The position numbers and the translations under genes were made by a program. Below, piece by piece: positions 34,801 to 43,355 of a DNA stretch of 64,000 nucleotides (position 1 is the first letter of the stretch; the number at the start of each line of letters is the position of its first letter). The notes below the pieces were generated by a model. That model was given only the letters and a program-made list of their open reading frames with translations, was not told the DNA's origin and ran no database searches. Origin of the DNA: Lepisosteus oculatus (Eukaryota > Chordata > Actinopteri > Semionotiformes > Lepisosteidae); the NCBI RefSeq assembly GCF_040954835.1, contig NC_090723.1, positions 568,001 through 632,000 on the forward strand, given 5' to 3'.

Positions 34801-37800
34801 CCAAGTCATTTAAAGTTTAGCTTGAGGTTGACCCAGACACGTGACCCATCGTGTTCTCTCTGTGAAAATGCTTTGTGTGTCCAGCACATTCATTATGTCG
34901 ACCCTGACAGTTATCAGTAAAAAAATAACCTTAGCTCATGACTGCTTAAATGCTGAAGAAATGTACTAAGCTAGTACCGGTTTGCTTTTATAGCACAGAT
35001 CTGCTGGGCATCACATCTCTGTGTAGCAGGTCTGAATCGGGTTCAGTGCCACATTATTGTCCTGCTCTTCCTCATTAAATTAGGGAAGAATATCCGCTGG
35101 AGTGATCGGTGTGTGTGGGGTGATGGGCACTGCCTGTACTGCTTGATGTTTTTAGGTGCTACAGGCCTTTGTACCAGCATTTCGTCAGCTTTCCTGAGCT
35201 GGACTTCACCCGACCTGACCGGTTCAGCCCCTTTGTTTCCCCACTGCCACCTGGGAAGGAGGAGGACTGTGAGCAGAACAGAGTCAAGTAGGTATCCCAG
35301 CAGTCATGCTGGTGGCTTTGGAGTTTTCAGAGTGCCACAATGTCCCATAGGGTAAGCATATTTAATTGTAAAAACTGTTAAAAGACTTATCAAATCTTTC
35401 AAAGCTTAAATACAGCACATCTGATGCTCGGTGGCAATTAGGAGAACTGTGTAATTTCCCATTGCATTTGGGAGGCTCAGCAGCTGATTTCCATCTCTGG
35501 GCAAATAAGCCTTTTTCTTGTGCTCACTGGGAGCTTTGGGGTATTGTTACCAGCATCGTTCCTAAAGTTTCTCATTAAATTTCACCTCAAGACCTTATAG
35601 TTTCCGTTGTTCTTCGAATGGACGGTGAGCCGTTTGGATCATTAAGCTCCCAGCAGCCAGATGAGCGTGGTGACCCGGAATGTCAGCTCCCAAGCTGTCC
35701 AGGGACTGGCTTGGCTGGCCACTGTAGCTCTTGTCCCTTGTGTCCCCTGTGGCAGGAATGAGAGCCGGGCCCTGACCAGCAGTGAGGGCCAGCGGAGGCC
35801 AGGCCCTGCGGTGGCCCCTGCAGTGGGGGCCCGCCGGCCGCAGCGGGGGTTCTGCGAGTGCTGCCACCAGACCTTCCCGGGGCTGAGTGAGGTGAGCCGG
35901 CACACCACTGGGGTCTGAGCACGCCACACTCGGTCCCTCCTCCGGCCGCTGGCGTCGAGGGGCATCACCTCGGCCTCCCTGTCTGCCACACAGCAGCAAA
36001 GCACACCCCGCCGTTCCGCCTGTAGACCCGACCGCCACAACCAGGGCAGCCGCCGCAGCAACAGAAGAAAGATCAAAGGGGAGAAATTCATTCATTCAAA
36101 TGCTGGCCATTTTAAACTTTCCCAATTGTAATCTATATGGTAATTTCCTGGAAAGCGAGCAGGCAAGATTATATCCTGAAATGTCAGATTGTCTGAATGC
36201 CTCAGAGTGTAAGGTGCTGGGAGGCTGGCAGGGTGTTGTTGTTAGGCTGCTCTCCAGTAGATTATATTATTACAGCATGTTTCCACTGCTGCCAATGACG
36301 GTGCATTAAAATTGCAGTGTTGTCTTAATTTCTGCTCGTGTATAATCAGTGCTCCCATTTCCATGGTGTCAACGCCAGGCTTCTGTGTGAGCATCTGCAT
36401 CAGGCTCTGCAGGTGTTTTGTGCTTGATGTTTTATCAGTTATCCATTCATTTTTTATAAAAAAATTACAAATGTATTTGTAAAAGTGTCCAGCTGTGATG
36501 TTTGGCCTTGGTGTCATTTTTTCCTCTGGTGACAGATCTTGAAATTGTCAAGAAAGCTCGTGTCCCCTGTATCACTTCTAGATGTGTAGCTCCTCTTAAA
36601 AGGGCAGAAATATGAATGACGCCCCTCTGTGCCCGTTTGCTCTGCAGCACCTCCAGTCTGAGCAGCACAGGCTGTTTGCCCAGGACTCCTCTCACTACAG
36701 CGTGGTGGACAGGCTCATCTCGCAGATGCTTCCAGAGTTTGTGGAGAGTCAAGTCCATCACAGTCAGCTGATGAGGTCAGGGTGACTTCTTCACACACAG
36801 ATACAAGTCCTTTGTAGAAGGAGCAAATGGCATTGCCTGTGTAAAATATACAAGATCCGTATTCCACCTGTAACACTTGACAAGTATTGGATGGATGTAT
36901 TTGCATGCTGAATTGTTGTCAATTAAGATTAAATTTAGGCTTTTGCCATATTAGACCATCCCCCACTATGTAAGGCAGTATCCATGTAGCCAAAGTCTTC
37001 TGACGGTTTGCTTCTTGTTTGATAGAGGAAGCCGTATATTGTGGCTCCACAGGAAATGGCTCATGTGTTTTTTCATCACTTCCTGTCCAGGGTGGCTTCC
37101 CCCCCGGCAGGCTGCCTGGAGCCGCCCTGCGAGCTGACGCAGGGCAGCAGCGAGGCGGAGCGGCACCTGGAGGCCCTGCTGTCCCTGCCTGGTGCGCACT
37201 GGCCCGAGGACGGGCCCGGGGGGAGCCTGCTGCCAGCCTGCGGCGCTGGAGCCACTTCCCCGGCACCCGAGGCCGGCAGGGCCACTCCCACCGGCCCGCG
37301 CCTGCAGGCCGTGCAGCCCCGAGAGGCAGAGGCGCCGGAGGAAGACGAGCCACAGCAGGGGGGAGCGAGAGATTCCAGGCTCGGCGCAGAGCCGGAGCAC
37401 TCGGAGCCAGGAAAGCCAACCCTCTCTGTCATCCCTTCTCCCCGAAACCTCTGGAAGCGCCAGAGGTCAGCCAGCACAAGCCCCAGGGCTAGGAAGATCC
37501 GGAGAACCTCTCCGATCCACGGATCTGACCCCACCTTCCACTGCCTGTCCGCCGTTCATCACGTGGACGACGAAGAGCGATCCCCTCGTCTGCGCCTCTC
37601 GACACCGGCCGGCGAGGTCGTTTCCGGGCTCCAGCAGCAAGACCCTGCCTCAGCTAGTGGGCCGCAGGATATGGCGGCTTCTGCGGTGGATAAGCGTGAA
37701 CCAGCCAGGGCACCAGCTCATGAAGACGGCAGCCCATCGGGTGCCATCCTAAATGAGAAAAGCCATGCCAGCTGTCGGGCTCCACTCTGTGAGTGTCATG

Positions 37801-38417
37801 TTTGGTGCAGTCAGTCCCACAGTCCCTCGACGGAAAAGGGACAGAATCCGGCTGTCCCACAGACGCTCCTGGGATACGCGGGGCAGGGTATTTCTGCGTG
37901 TTTCGGGGCTGTTCACCCTAGGCTCCTTGAAGAACAGTGTCCTTCACCATTTCTGCCCACTCGCTACCAGCCAGGCTCTCAGGACCTCGGCCCAGTGCCG
38001 AAGGAAAGGGAGGTTCGGACTGTGAGCCGGCAGCAGTGCGCCTCTCTTGGTTTCAGTGCCCTTGCCCTCCCCCCGTGCCCTGCAGACCCTCCCTCGTCCT
38101 GTCTCTCGAGGGCAGAGCAGGTGCTGGGCTCCTGCGTTCCCCACCTGCAGTCCTTCTCCTCCGAGTCAGACTGGGACTGCGGCCTGCTCTCCCAGCTGGG
38201 GGCCCCTCCAGCGGCGAGGGAACAGGGGGCGCTAGACCTGGAGGTGCTGCGGCTGACGTGCGCCGGGGTGCAGGACAGCGGGTACGAGGCGCGGCTGTGC
38301 TCTGTGCTGCTGTCCGCCGAGCTGGAGTGGGCTGCGGGCGCCGGCAGTGCCGCGGCGCGCTGTGGCAGCCAGACCGACCCGCTGGGCTGCAGAGCGCTGG
38401 AGGCCGGGCCTGTGTGA
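28740..38417 (+). CDS. dbf4b: DBF4-type zinc-finger protein B (Cdc7 kinase activator), 11 coding exons
   Basis: Dbf4b (Drf1/ASKL1) binds and activates the replication kinase Cdc7 in the nucleus. Coding exons: 28748-28873, 29523-29696, 30336-30386, 31049-31121, 32003-32067, 33013-33052, 33388-33433, 35156-35287, 35756-35891, 36648-36775, 37028-38417. All junctions are GT-AG, phases match, and the total is 786 codons plus stop. The three family motifs occur in order. Motif N (BRCT-like) is at about 16-75 (KTFYLDG, RLGG, FLSKDVSFVL). Motif M is at about 177-215 (RLKQPFVKVED, RPLYQHF, FPELDF). The motif C zinc finger is Cys269-x2-Cys272-x9-His282-x5-His288, split between exons 35756 and 36648. 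The long last exon encodes a Ser/Pro-rich, probably disordered tail with no recognised domain. The start at 28,748 is the first Met in the exon; a spliced upstream 5'UTR exon is likely. Human DBF4B is shorter (about 615 aa). The symbol rests on motif spacing and on adjacency to adam11; dbf4 itself lies elsewhere in vertebrates. Confidence 0.93.
29250..29375 (+). repeat. Dispersed repeat of unknown family, copy 1
   Basis: It shares AGCAGCTGAGCTC, CCAACAGGTTCC, GAAGATGGGAGAGTCTGAGT and the following AAAGCCCGCCTC region with a second copy at 32,780-32,912. Both lie in dbf4b introns in the same orientation. I do not recognise the family. Confidence 0.65.
29523..29696 (+). CDS. dbf4b: dbf4b coding exon 2
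   Basis: The acceptor is TTATGTTCCAG and the donor GTAAGG. It is 58 codons long, phase 0 to 0. The exon opens with KVESFLSKDVSFVL, the second half of the BRCT-like motif N, then continues into a basic Arg/Ser-rich linker. Confidence 0.92.
30336..30386 (+). CDS. dbf4b: dbf4b coding exon 3 (51 nt)
   Basis: This is a 17-codon microexon between TCCTTGCAG and GTGAGT, phase 0 to 0. It encodes SRGKVLLGKVIRNS, which aligns with the SRGKELLQKAIRNQ block of human DBF4B. Confidence 0.9.
31049..31121 (+). CDS. dbf4b: dbf4b coding exon 4
   Basis: The acceptor is CTCTCTGCAG and the donor GTATCC, ending in phase 1. It encodes an acidic/Ser stretch and ARSWAIKILHVD, equivalent to human ARSWGVRILHVD. Confidence 0.92.
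32003..32067 (+). CDS. dbf4b: dbf4b coding exon 5
   Basis: The acceptor is TGTGTTTCCAG and the donor GTAGGC. It restores phase 0 after the preceding phase 1 exon. It encodes the continuation of the HVDD block (FLAYVEQG) and a short basic stretch. Confidence 0.88.
32780..32912 (+). repeat. Dispersed repeat of unknown family, copy 2
   Basis: This is the partner of the repeat at 29,250-29,375, with matching GTTCCATAGCAGCTGAGCCA, ACAGGTTCC and GAAGATGGGAGAGTCTGAGT blocks and a shared downstream stretch. Confidence 0.65.
33013..33052 (+). CDS. dbf4b: dbf4b coding exon 6 (40 nt)
   Basis: The acceptor is CTCCTCTTACAG and the donor GTCAGA. It encodes KTVAPGPAGRVIK and ends in phase 1. It lies just before motif M and is needed to keep the frame. 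Confidence 0.85.
33388..33433 (+). CDS. dbf4b: dbf4b coding exon 7 (start of motif M)
   Basis: The acceptor is TTCTGGAACAG and the donor GTGAGT, ending in phase 2. It encodes GRLKQPFVKVEDSS, matching human ARLKAPFLKIEDES. In the Dbf4 family motif M contacts the Cdc7 kinase domain. Confidence 0.93.
33434..35155 (+). other. dbf4b intron between coding exons 7 and 8
   Basis: This is 1.7 kb of intron without a recognised repeat or gene. The remaining dbf4b introns (0.4-0.95 kb) likewise show nothing beyond the two unknown repeats already listed. Confidence 0.7.
35156..35287 (+). CDS. dbf4b: dbf4b coding exon 8 (rest of motif M)
   Basis: The acceptor is GATGTTTTTAG and the donor GTAGGT. It continues motif M with CYRPLYQHFVSFPELDF and then a Pro-rich linker (human equivalent KFRPFHHQFKSFPEISF). 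It ends in phase 2. Confidence 0.93.
35756..35891 (+). CDS. dbf4b: dbf4b coding exon 9 (zinc-finger Cys pair)
   Basis: The acceptor is CCTGTGGCAG and the donor GTGAGC. It encodes a basic linker and RGFCECCHQTFPGLSE, supplying the two Cys ligands (269 and 272) of the DBF4-type zinc finger. It ends in phase 0, within the finger. Confidence 0.93.
36648..36775 (+). CDS. dbf4b: dbf4b coding exon 10 (zinc-finger His pair)
   Basis: The acceptor is GCTCTGCAG and the donor GTCAGG. It begins HLQSEQHRLF, providing His282 and His288, then a helical segment (VVDRLISQMLPEF) equivalent to human EVDRIIAQLSHSF. It ends in phase 2. Confidence 0.93.
37028..38417 (+). CDS. dbf4b: dbf4b terminal coding exon
   Basis: The acceptor is TTTGATAGAG, where the second of two adjacent AGs keeps the frame. 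The 1,387 coding bases plus stop TGA (38,415-38,417) encode about 462 residues. The tail is Pro/Ser/Glu-rich and GC-rich at the 5' end, with no recognisable domain. A basic patch KRQRSASTSPRARKIRRTS at about residue 460 looks like a nuclear localisation signal (inference). Confidence 0.88.
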
Positions 38418-39290
38418 CCTGCGGGCCCGGCGTCGCAGCGGGAGGGGTGATCCAGGAGCTTGCTCTCGCCCGTTGGCCAGCTCTGTCAGTCCTCAGGGCC
38501 TCTGAGGGGTGTTTCATCTCCTAGAAGCTCGTTCGCTCAAGGCTGCAGGGGTGGGAATACAAATCAGAATTCTCACTGATGCAGCCAACCAGCTTCTGTT
38601 GACATCATAATGCCAAATACTGAACTGTTAACAACTTATTTAGATAATTGAGATTTATGGTATTTTTTCAGAATTTCATATTGTTCTAGACTCTTTCTTA
38701 TTCACCACTTGTAAATGCAAGATTCTTGCTCTTGTCTCAGGGAGAGGAAGTCTTTATTTATCCTGTTGCCCAGCGGGAAGGGTGCTCTCTTGAGTCCTGC
38801 TGTGGGTTTTCGGTCACATAAGCTCCCTCTGCCTAGCAGGTAGGTGTGGGCGTGCTGGTTGCAAAACCAGAATTAAATTCCTCAAGATCTTGACTCTGCT
38901 GCTCTTGCCCCAGACACCTGTGTTTAGGAGGGATGAAACCTTGATGTGAAGGGTGGCTACACAGTTCCCCAGGCAGTACCTTCTGCAGAAAGCTGGAGAA
39001 ATGGTTTCACTCCTAAACAGTTTCAGACTAGCATTAGTGTGCTGCCTTTGTATTCTCTTGATATTGGCTGAATTGCCAGCTGAGGAAGTCCTCAGTTTTG
39101 CACTGGATTAGTATTGGCCGCACCAGGGAACAGCGGTGTGGTGATGTGTGTTGGTGTATACACATCGTTGGAACAGCTCTAGCTTTTTTTTATGTACTGA
39201 AGACTTTTAAAACTAAAGTGTTTTGTATTTCAGGTAATTTAATTGTATTTTGTGGTTTTTATGAAAATAAATCTGTCGTTATGTTAAAGT
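38418..39290 (+). other. dbf4b: dbf4b 3'UTR with polyadenylation signal
   Basis: No gene is seen after the stop. AATAAA at 39,266-39,271 is followed by a GT-rich stretch (CTGTGTCGAGTGTCTC), a good cleavage-site arrangement giving an 0.85-kb 3'UTR. An open frame of about 175 codons (39,098-39,625, +) overlaps this signal and lacks any domain, so I treat it as chance. Confidence 0.6.
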
Positions 39291-40264
39291 GCTGTGTCGA
39301 GTGTCTCCGAAGTGGACAGCTGTGTCCAGTGAAATCTGCTTCGACGAGCCCACCAGAGCTGACTGGCCGTTTCATCTGGAAGCCTGTTGCAGGAGCTTGC
39401 TGCAGTTTAAATGACATCTTCGTTCAGTTAGTCCTCCTTGCTCTTGGCTCCTGGCTACTTACGTGTGTAAGCATATTCTGTTTAACAAGCTGCATCTCCA
39501 GACATATGTCCTGTTATGAAATAAGCAGCATGATTGCAACCCTTCATACTGTGAGAGGGAGGAGACATGATTTGATGTTTTGGCATTATCATATCCCCTC
39601 CAGTGAGGTAACTGAACAGGTGTAATGTCTCTCATCGTGAGGGAGAAGGAGATGAGTGTGGGCCAGGTCCAGACTGGGGATGCAGGGCTCTGGCCTCAGT
39701 GGCTGCTGGGCTTGGTTTCAGCCCAAACCATCAAAGCTTCCAGTTTCTTCCCAGATCAATAGTGCACTGATCCTCTGGGTTTCATCTGCTGTGTAGTCCG
39801 TTCCCTGTTCTCTGGAACCACGGCTGGCTGTAGGACATTGATCTCGTTTGGAATGCGGCAGCGTGTAGATCTGAGTGTCGCTCTCCTGCCCCTGCCCCTG
39901 CCCCTGCTCCTGCCAGACCCTCCTGGAGCTGAACGGAGTTCTTTTTTTCTCTTGCAGACCGCACTCACTCATGGGATCTTGAGGTTTCGGGTCTGTGTAA
40001 CAACTGCCTAGCGAAATTAATTAACTTTCTCCTTAATGGTCCCAAAGCTCCTTGTTAATTAACAGATGAGACATCGGGGGCTTGTCGTCTAGGAGGGTGA
40101 CGGTCCGAGTCCTGCACCTCCTTTTCATGAGGCAGACGCTTTCCTGCCTCCTGTCCTGTTTCCTTCTCGGCTTTGACTCCCTGGTGCGCTGCTCAGGCCT
40201 GTGGGCACTGGTCCAACATACACCTGTAGCCGCTGTCAGTGGGAACACCTTCACGGACCTTGGT

Positions 40265-40570
40265 GAGCTTCAGAGAAAACCCTGCGAAACACCCTGGGAA
40301 ACCACAGCGAGTCAGGACCTGGGTTCTACATCTCATCTGAAGGACGGCGCCTTTTTACAGTGTGGTGCCTCCATGACTATACCGAGGCATTGGGACCCAC
40401 ACAGACCGCAGGGTGAGCGCCCCCTGCTGGCCCTACTGACACCTCTTCCAGCAGCAGCCTTAGACCTCCTGGGAAAAACTCCCATCCAGGTACTGACCAG
40501 GCTCCCACTGCTGAGCTTCAGTGGGCTGCCAGCTGAGAGGGGCAGGGTGATACGGCTGCTGGCGATGTCC
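40265..40570 (-). mobile_element. 5S rRNA-derived SINE, 5' part, antisense
   Basis: Read on the minus strand it begins with a 5S-like head including TGAGCCTACTGAAG-like and TGGTCAGTACCTGGATGGGA sequence, then the GGGGGCGCTCACCCTGCGG body block. The 3' tail is missing. Confidence 0.75.
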
Positions 40571-41424
40571 AGCACAGATGGAAACTATTGGGACAAATTC
40601 CAAGATAACACTGCAGTACACTGCGAAGGCTGGGAGCTCAGTGGCCAGCTCTCTAATGGGCCTCAGCCTTACACAGCTAAAGCAGTGCGTGCAGAAATCG
40701 TTGGGCGCCATTAAAAAGAAACTGGGGAATAAACATGTCCAGCGCAATTCCAGATCGATATAACTGCCAGCTCACCATTGGGTTACGGGCAAGTGTTGCA
40801 CTCTGTCTGCCAGCCATTATCCACTCTCAGCCTCTAATGTGTGCATTAGCCTTTATTATGAACTCTTCCCAGGCAGATCTGAACGACCAGATCCGTTAAA
40901 TCAATAGCCTGGAAATGTAACTGTAATACTTTCTGAACTACAAACTGTGTGATTGGAAACCCGAGTACTTCTGTCTTTCCGCTGCTCACCCAGGAAAGAT
41001 ATTTGTATAGGGAGGCACGTCTTAATGTGTCCCATGATAACCAAGTTGTCCGCCACATCTATTGGGTTTTCTTTCGCGCAGTGAAACGAAGTTGAAACTG
41101 GTAGAGTGGAAATGGCGCAGTTCCCAGATGGAGTCTCTGGGGGTGCTGTTTGAACTGCTGGCTTTGAAGAATGCTGCTGGCCGCACAGACTGCAGGAACG
41201 TTGACCCCATCACAATGTTTTAACTTGCCGAGAGTAGGTTTCGTAGATGAGTACTGTTCTATCTGCTCCTGTTAGCGCTGTTCAGGTGTTCTGTGAAATA
41301 CACAGCGACGACCACAAGTATTTAGCAAAACACTTAAAACTTCAGCCGGTTGTGTGCCTCTGCTTCACAACTGTTAACTAGGAAAACAGGTGCCATTCAG
41401 ACAGTTTACCGTTTATTTCTGTGA

Positions 41425-41932
41425 GCCAGAGCCGTATTGCCCTGCGCCTCTCAGCTGGCAGCCCCCTGAAGCCCAGCAGTGTGAGCCTGGCCAGTACCTG
41501 GGTGGGAGACCCCTGGGGAAGCTGAGGCTGCTGCTGGAAGAGGGTTTAGTGGGGCCAGCAGGGGGCGCTCACCCTGCGGACTGTGTAGGTCCTAATGCCC
41601 CAGTATAGCGACGGGGACACTGTACTGTAAAAAGGGGCCGTCCTTTAGATGAAACAAAACCGAGGTCCTGAGTCTCTGTGGTCATTAAAAATCCCCAAGT
41701 GTCTCGAAAAGAGTAGGGGTGTTACCCTGGCGTCCTAGCCAAATGTCCCCCTGACCTTCACCAGCCATCTCTCCTAATAACCCCCCCCTCTGAACTTGCT
41801 TCATCACTCTGCTCTCCTGCCCACGGACAGCTGGCGTGGGGGGAGCGGACTGGGGGTGGTGGAGAGGATCCCCATTACCTGGAAAGTGCTTTGAGTGGAG
41901 TGTCCAGAAAAAAAGCGCTATATAAGCAATAA
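41425..41932 (+). mobile_element. Near-full-length 5S rRNA-derived SINE
   Basis: The head has GTGTGAGCCTGGCCAGTACC and GGGTGGGAGACCC (box C-like). The body has CCAGCAGGGGGCGCTCACCC, and the tail AAAGCGCTATATAAGCAATA. It is closely parallel to the 26,970 copy throughout but with small deletions, so both derive from one family. Confidence 0.85.
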
Positions 41933-42589
41933 CGAAAGACTAACTAGGAAACATTGTACATTTCAAAAATGACCGGCGCCACTGCAGTTCTGGGGCAAGA
42001 GAAGTTCAGGCGAGGTCCTGGCTAAGAGCAGATCCAGATTTGTGCTTTGGCCTCCTGGTACGATCTGACCTGTTACCTTTCAGTTTAGGGGGCGAACTAA
42101 GTTCTCTGCTGGGCCGAGGGGCGGTGGGAGGAGAGTTCAGCCCTGCAGTGAGTCTCCCCCTATAGGCGAAGCTGTATAAATGCACCGAGTGAAATCGGTG
42201 AATAGTTGATTTACCACTATTCCGTACTGCTGCCCCAGACCCGCTCAGCACTGGAGACAAACTCGCAGCAGCGCTCCGCCTGTGAGTCTTTGTTCACAGC
42301 ACAGGCTTCAGTGCCGTCTGCGTGACGGCGCCATTCTCCTTCCTTGCCCGCGTGTGGACGCTTTCACTGCCAGCTGCAGGGTGGGTGCCGCAGTCTCGCC
42401 CAGCTGGTTCGTGTCTCTTCATTGTTACCGGTGTGGACGTCGGGGATACCTGTAACAGAAACACGAGGTCGTGTTTCAGGCTTTATTGTGAACAGCGCCG
42501 AGAAGCTTTCCACGCTGCTCCGCGGTAATAAAGGCGAATTTGGACAATGAGACCGTATTCGACCATTTGAATTCCCATCTGCTACTAGA

Positions 42590-43297
42590 CCCACCCGGAC
42601 AGGTGTCTTTCTATGCGCGGTCGCCTCCCTTTGCCCCTGTGCGCGGAGAGGAGGAGAGCACAGGCGAGGGTGCGGGGCTGTAACCCCAGGGTCGCGCTGA
42701 AGACGGACAGTCGCTGTGTCCAGACGCAGGAGTCACGTCTTCTTGCAATGCGCTGAGCATACAGCCTACTGGAAAACGATTCTTCAAAGTGCTTGTGTGT
42801 GTGTGGGGGGGGCGGGGGTGGTCTCTAAAATAAATACTCTGACGGGGTTATTTCTTGGACGCGAGGGGCTGCTCGCTGACACGCGCGCTGTACCCCGGCC
42901 CCGCACGGCCCCGCACAGCCCGCGCGGCGCAGGGGGAGGGCTCTGGCGCGCCCACGTGCCCCGGCCCGCAGACGGCACGGGCTCGGCTCGGCGGCAGACC
43001 CGCAGTCTCAGGAAGCAGCAGCGCGCTGCGTGCGGCACCGCCAGCACCACAATAAAAAACAAACACGCATCCCCCCATTCTCCCCCGGTTTTGTCATCGA
43101 TCCGCTTTGCGTTGTTTCTCCATTATTTCAATTTTTTTTTTCAGCGAATGTAAAAAGCATCTGTGAAAAACGGGGACAATAAAACGATGTTATTCATTTT
43201 TTTGGTGATTTAATTACTATCTGCTGTGCAGAAGCCGTGATTCGTTTCAATTTTGTTTCTCAACCCACATACTAAACGAAGGGACTATGTGGACAAC
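42590..43297 (+). promoter_or_regulatory. CpG island, promoter and 5'UTR of adam11
   Basis: The stretch at about 42,850-43,050 is extremely CpG- and GC-rich, with CCCGCCCC- and GGCGGG-like SP1-type strings. It is followed by a T-rich segment and the adam11 ATG at 43,298. No TATA box is evident. CpG richness continues through coding exons 1-2 to about 44,450. The transcription start cannot be placed from sequence alone. An acceptor-like T tract ending in CAG at 43,144 may mark a spliced 5'UTR. Confidence 0.6.
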
Positions 43298-43301
43298 ATG
43301 A
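43287..43301 (+). promoter_or_regulatory. Minimal upstream ORF overlapping the adam11 start codon
   Basis: ATG TGG ACA ACA TGA reads MWTT-stop. Its stop overlaps the main ATG as ATGA, a layout that could tune translation by reinitiation. Its use depends on where the 5'UTR begins. Confidence 0.4.
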
Positions 43302-43355
43302 TTGCTCTGCAGTTCCTGGTTTTTGCTGCAGTGACTTCACGCTTGGCGCTGACAG
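43298..43355 (+). CDS. adam11: adam11 coding exon 1 (signal peptide)
   Basis: The ATG at 43,298 opens [20 protein letters not shown], a plausible signal peptide with hydrophobic core residues 2-13. The donor is GTAAGG, phase 1. A four-codon upstream frame (ATG at 43,287) ends in a TGA overlapping this ATG. Confidence 0.85.

Larger units (their letters stand above)
39291..42589 (+). other. dbf4b-adam11 intergenic region
   Basis: It holds two 5S-headed SINEs in opposite orientation (40,265-40,570 minus; 41,425-41,932 plus) and a short CCCCTG repeat near 39,890. No exon or RNA gene is recognised. The 3' end grades into the adam11 CpG island. Confidence 0.6.

Noticed and set aside
36919..37419. 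Long antisense frame over the dbf4b terminal exon
   Set aside because: It is a by-product of GC-rich coding sequence on the + strand; no domain and no splice or promoter support.
39098..39625. 175-codon + strand frame after dbf4b
   Set aside because: It overlaps the dbf4b polyadenylation signal, is Cys-rich by composition only, and shows no domain.
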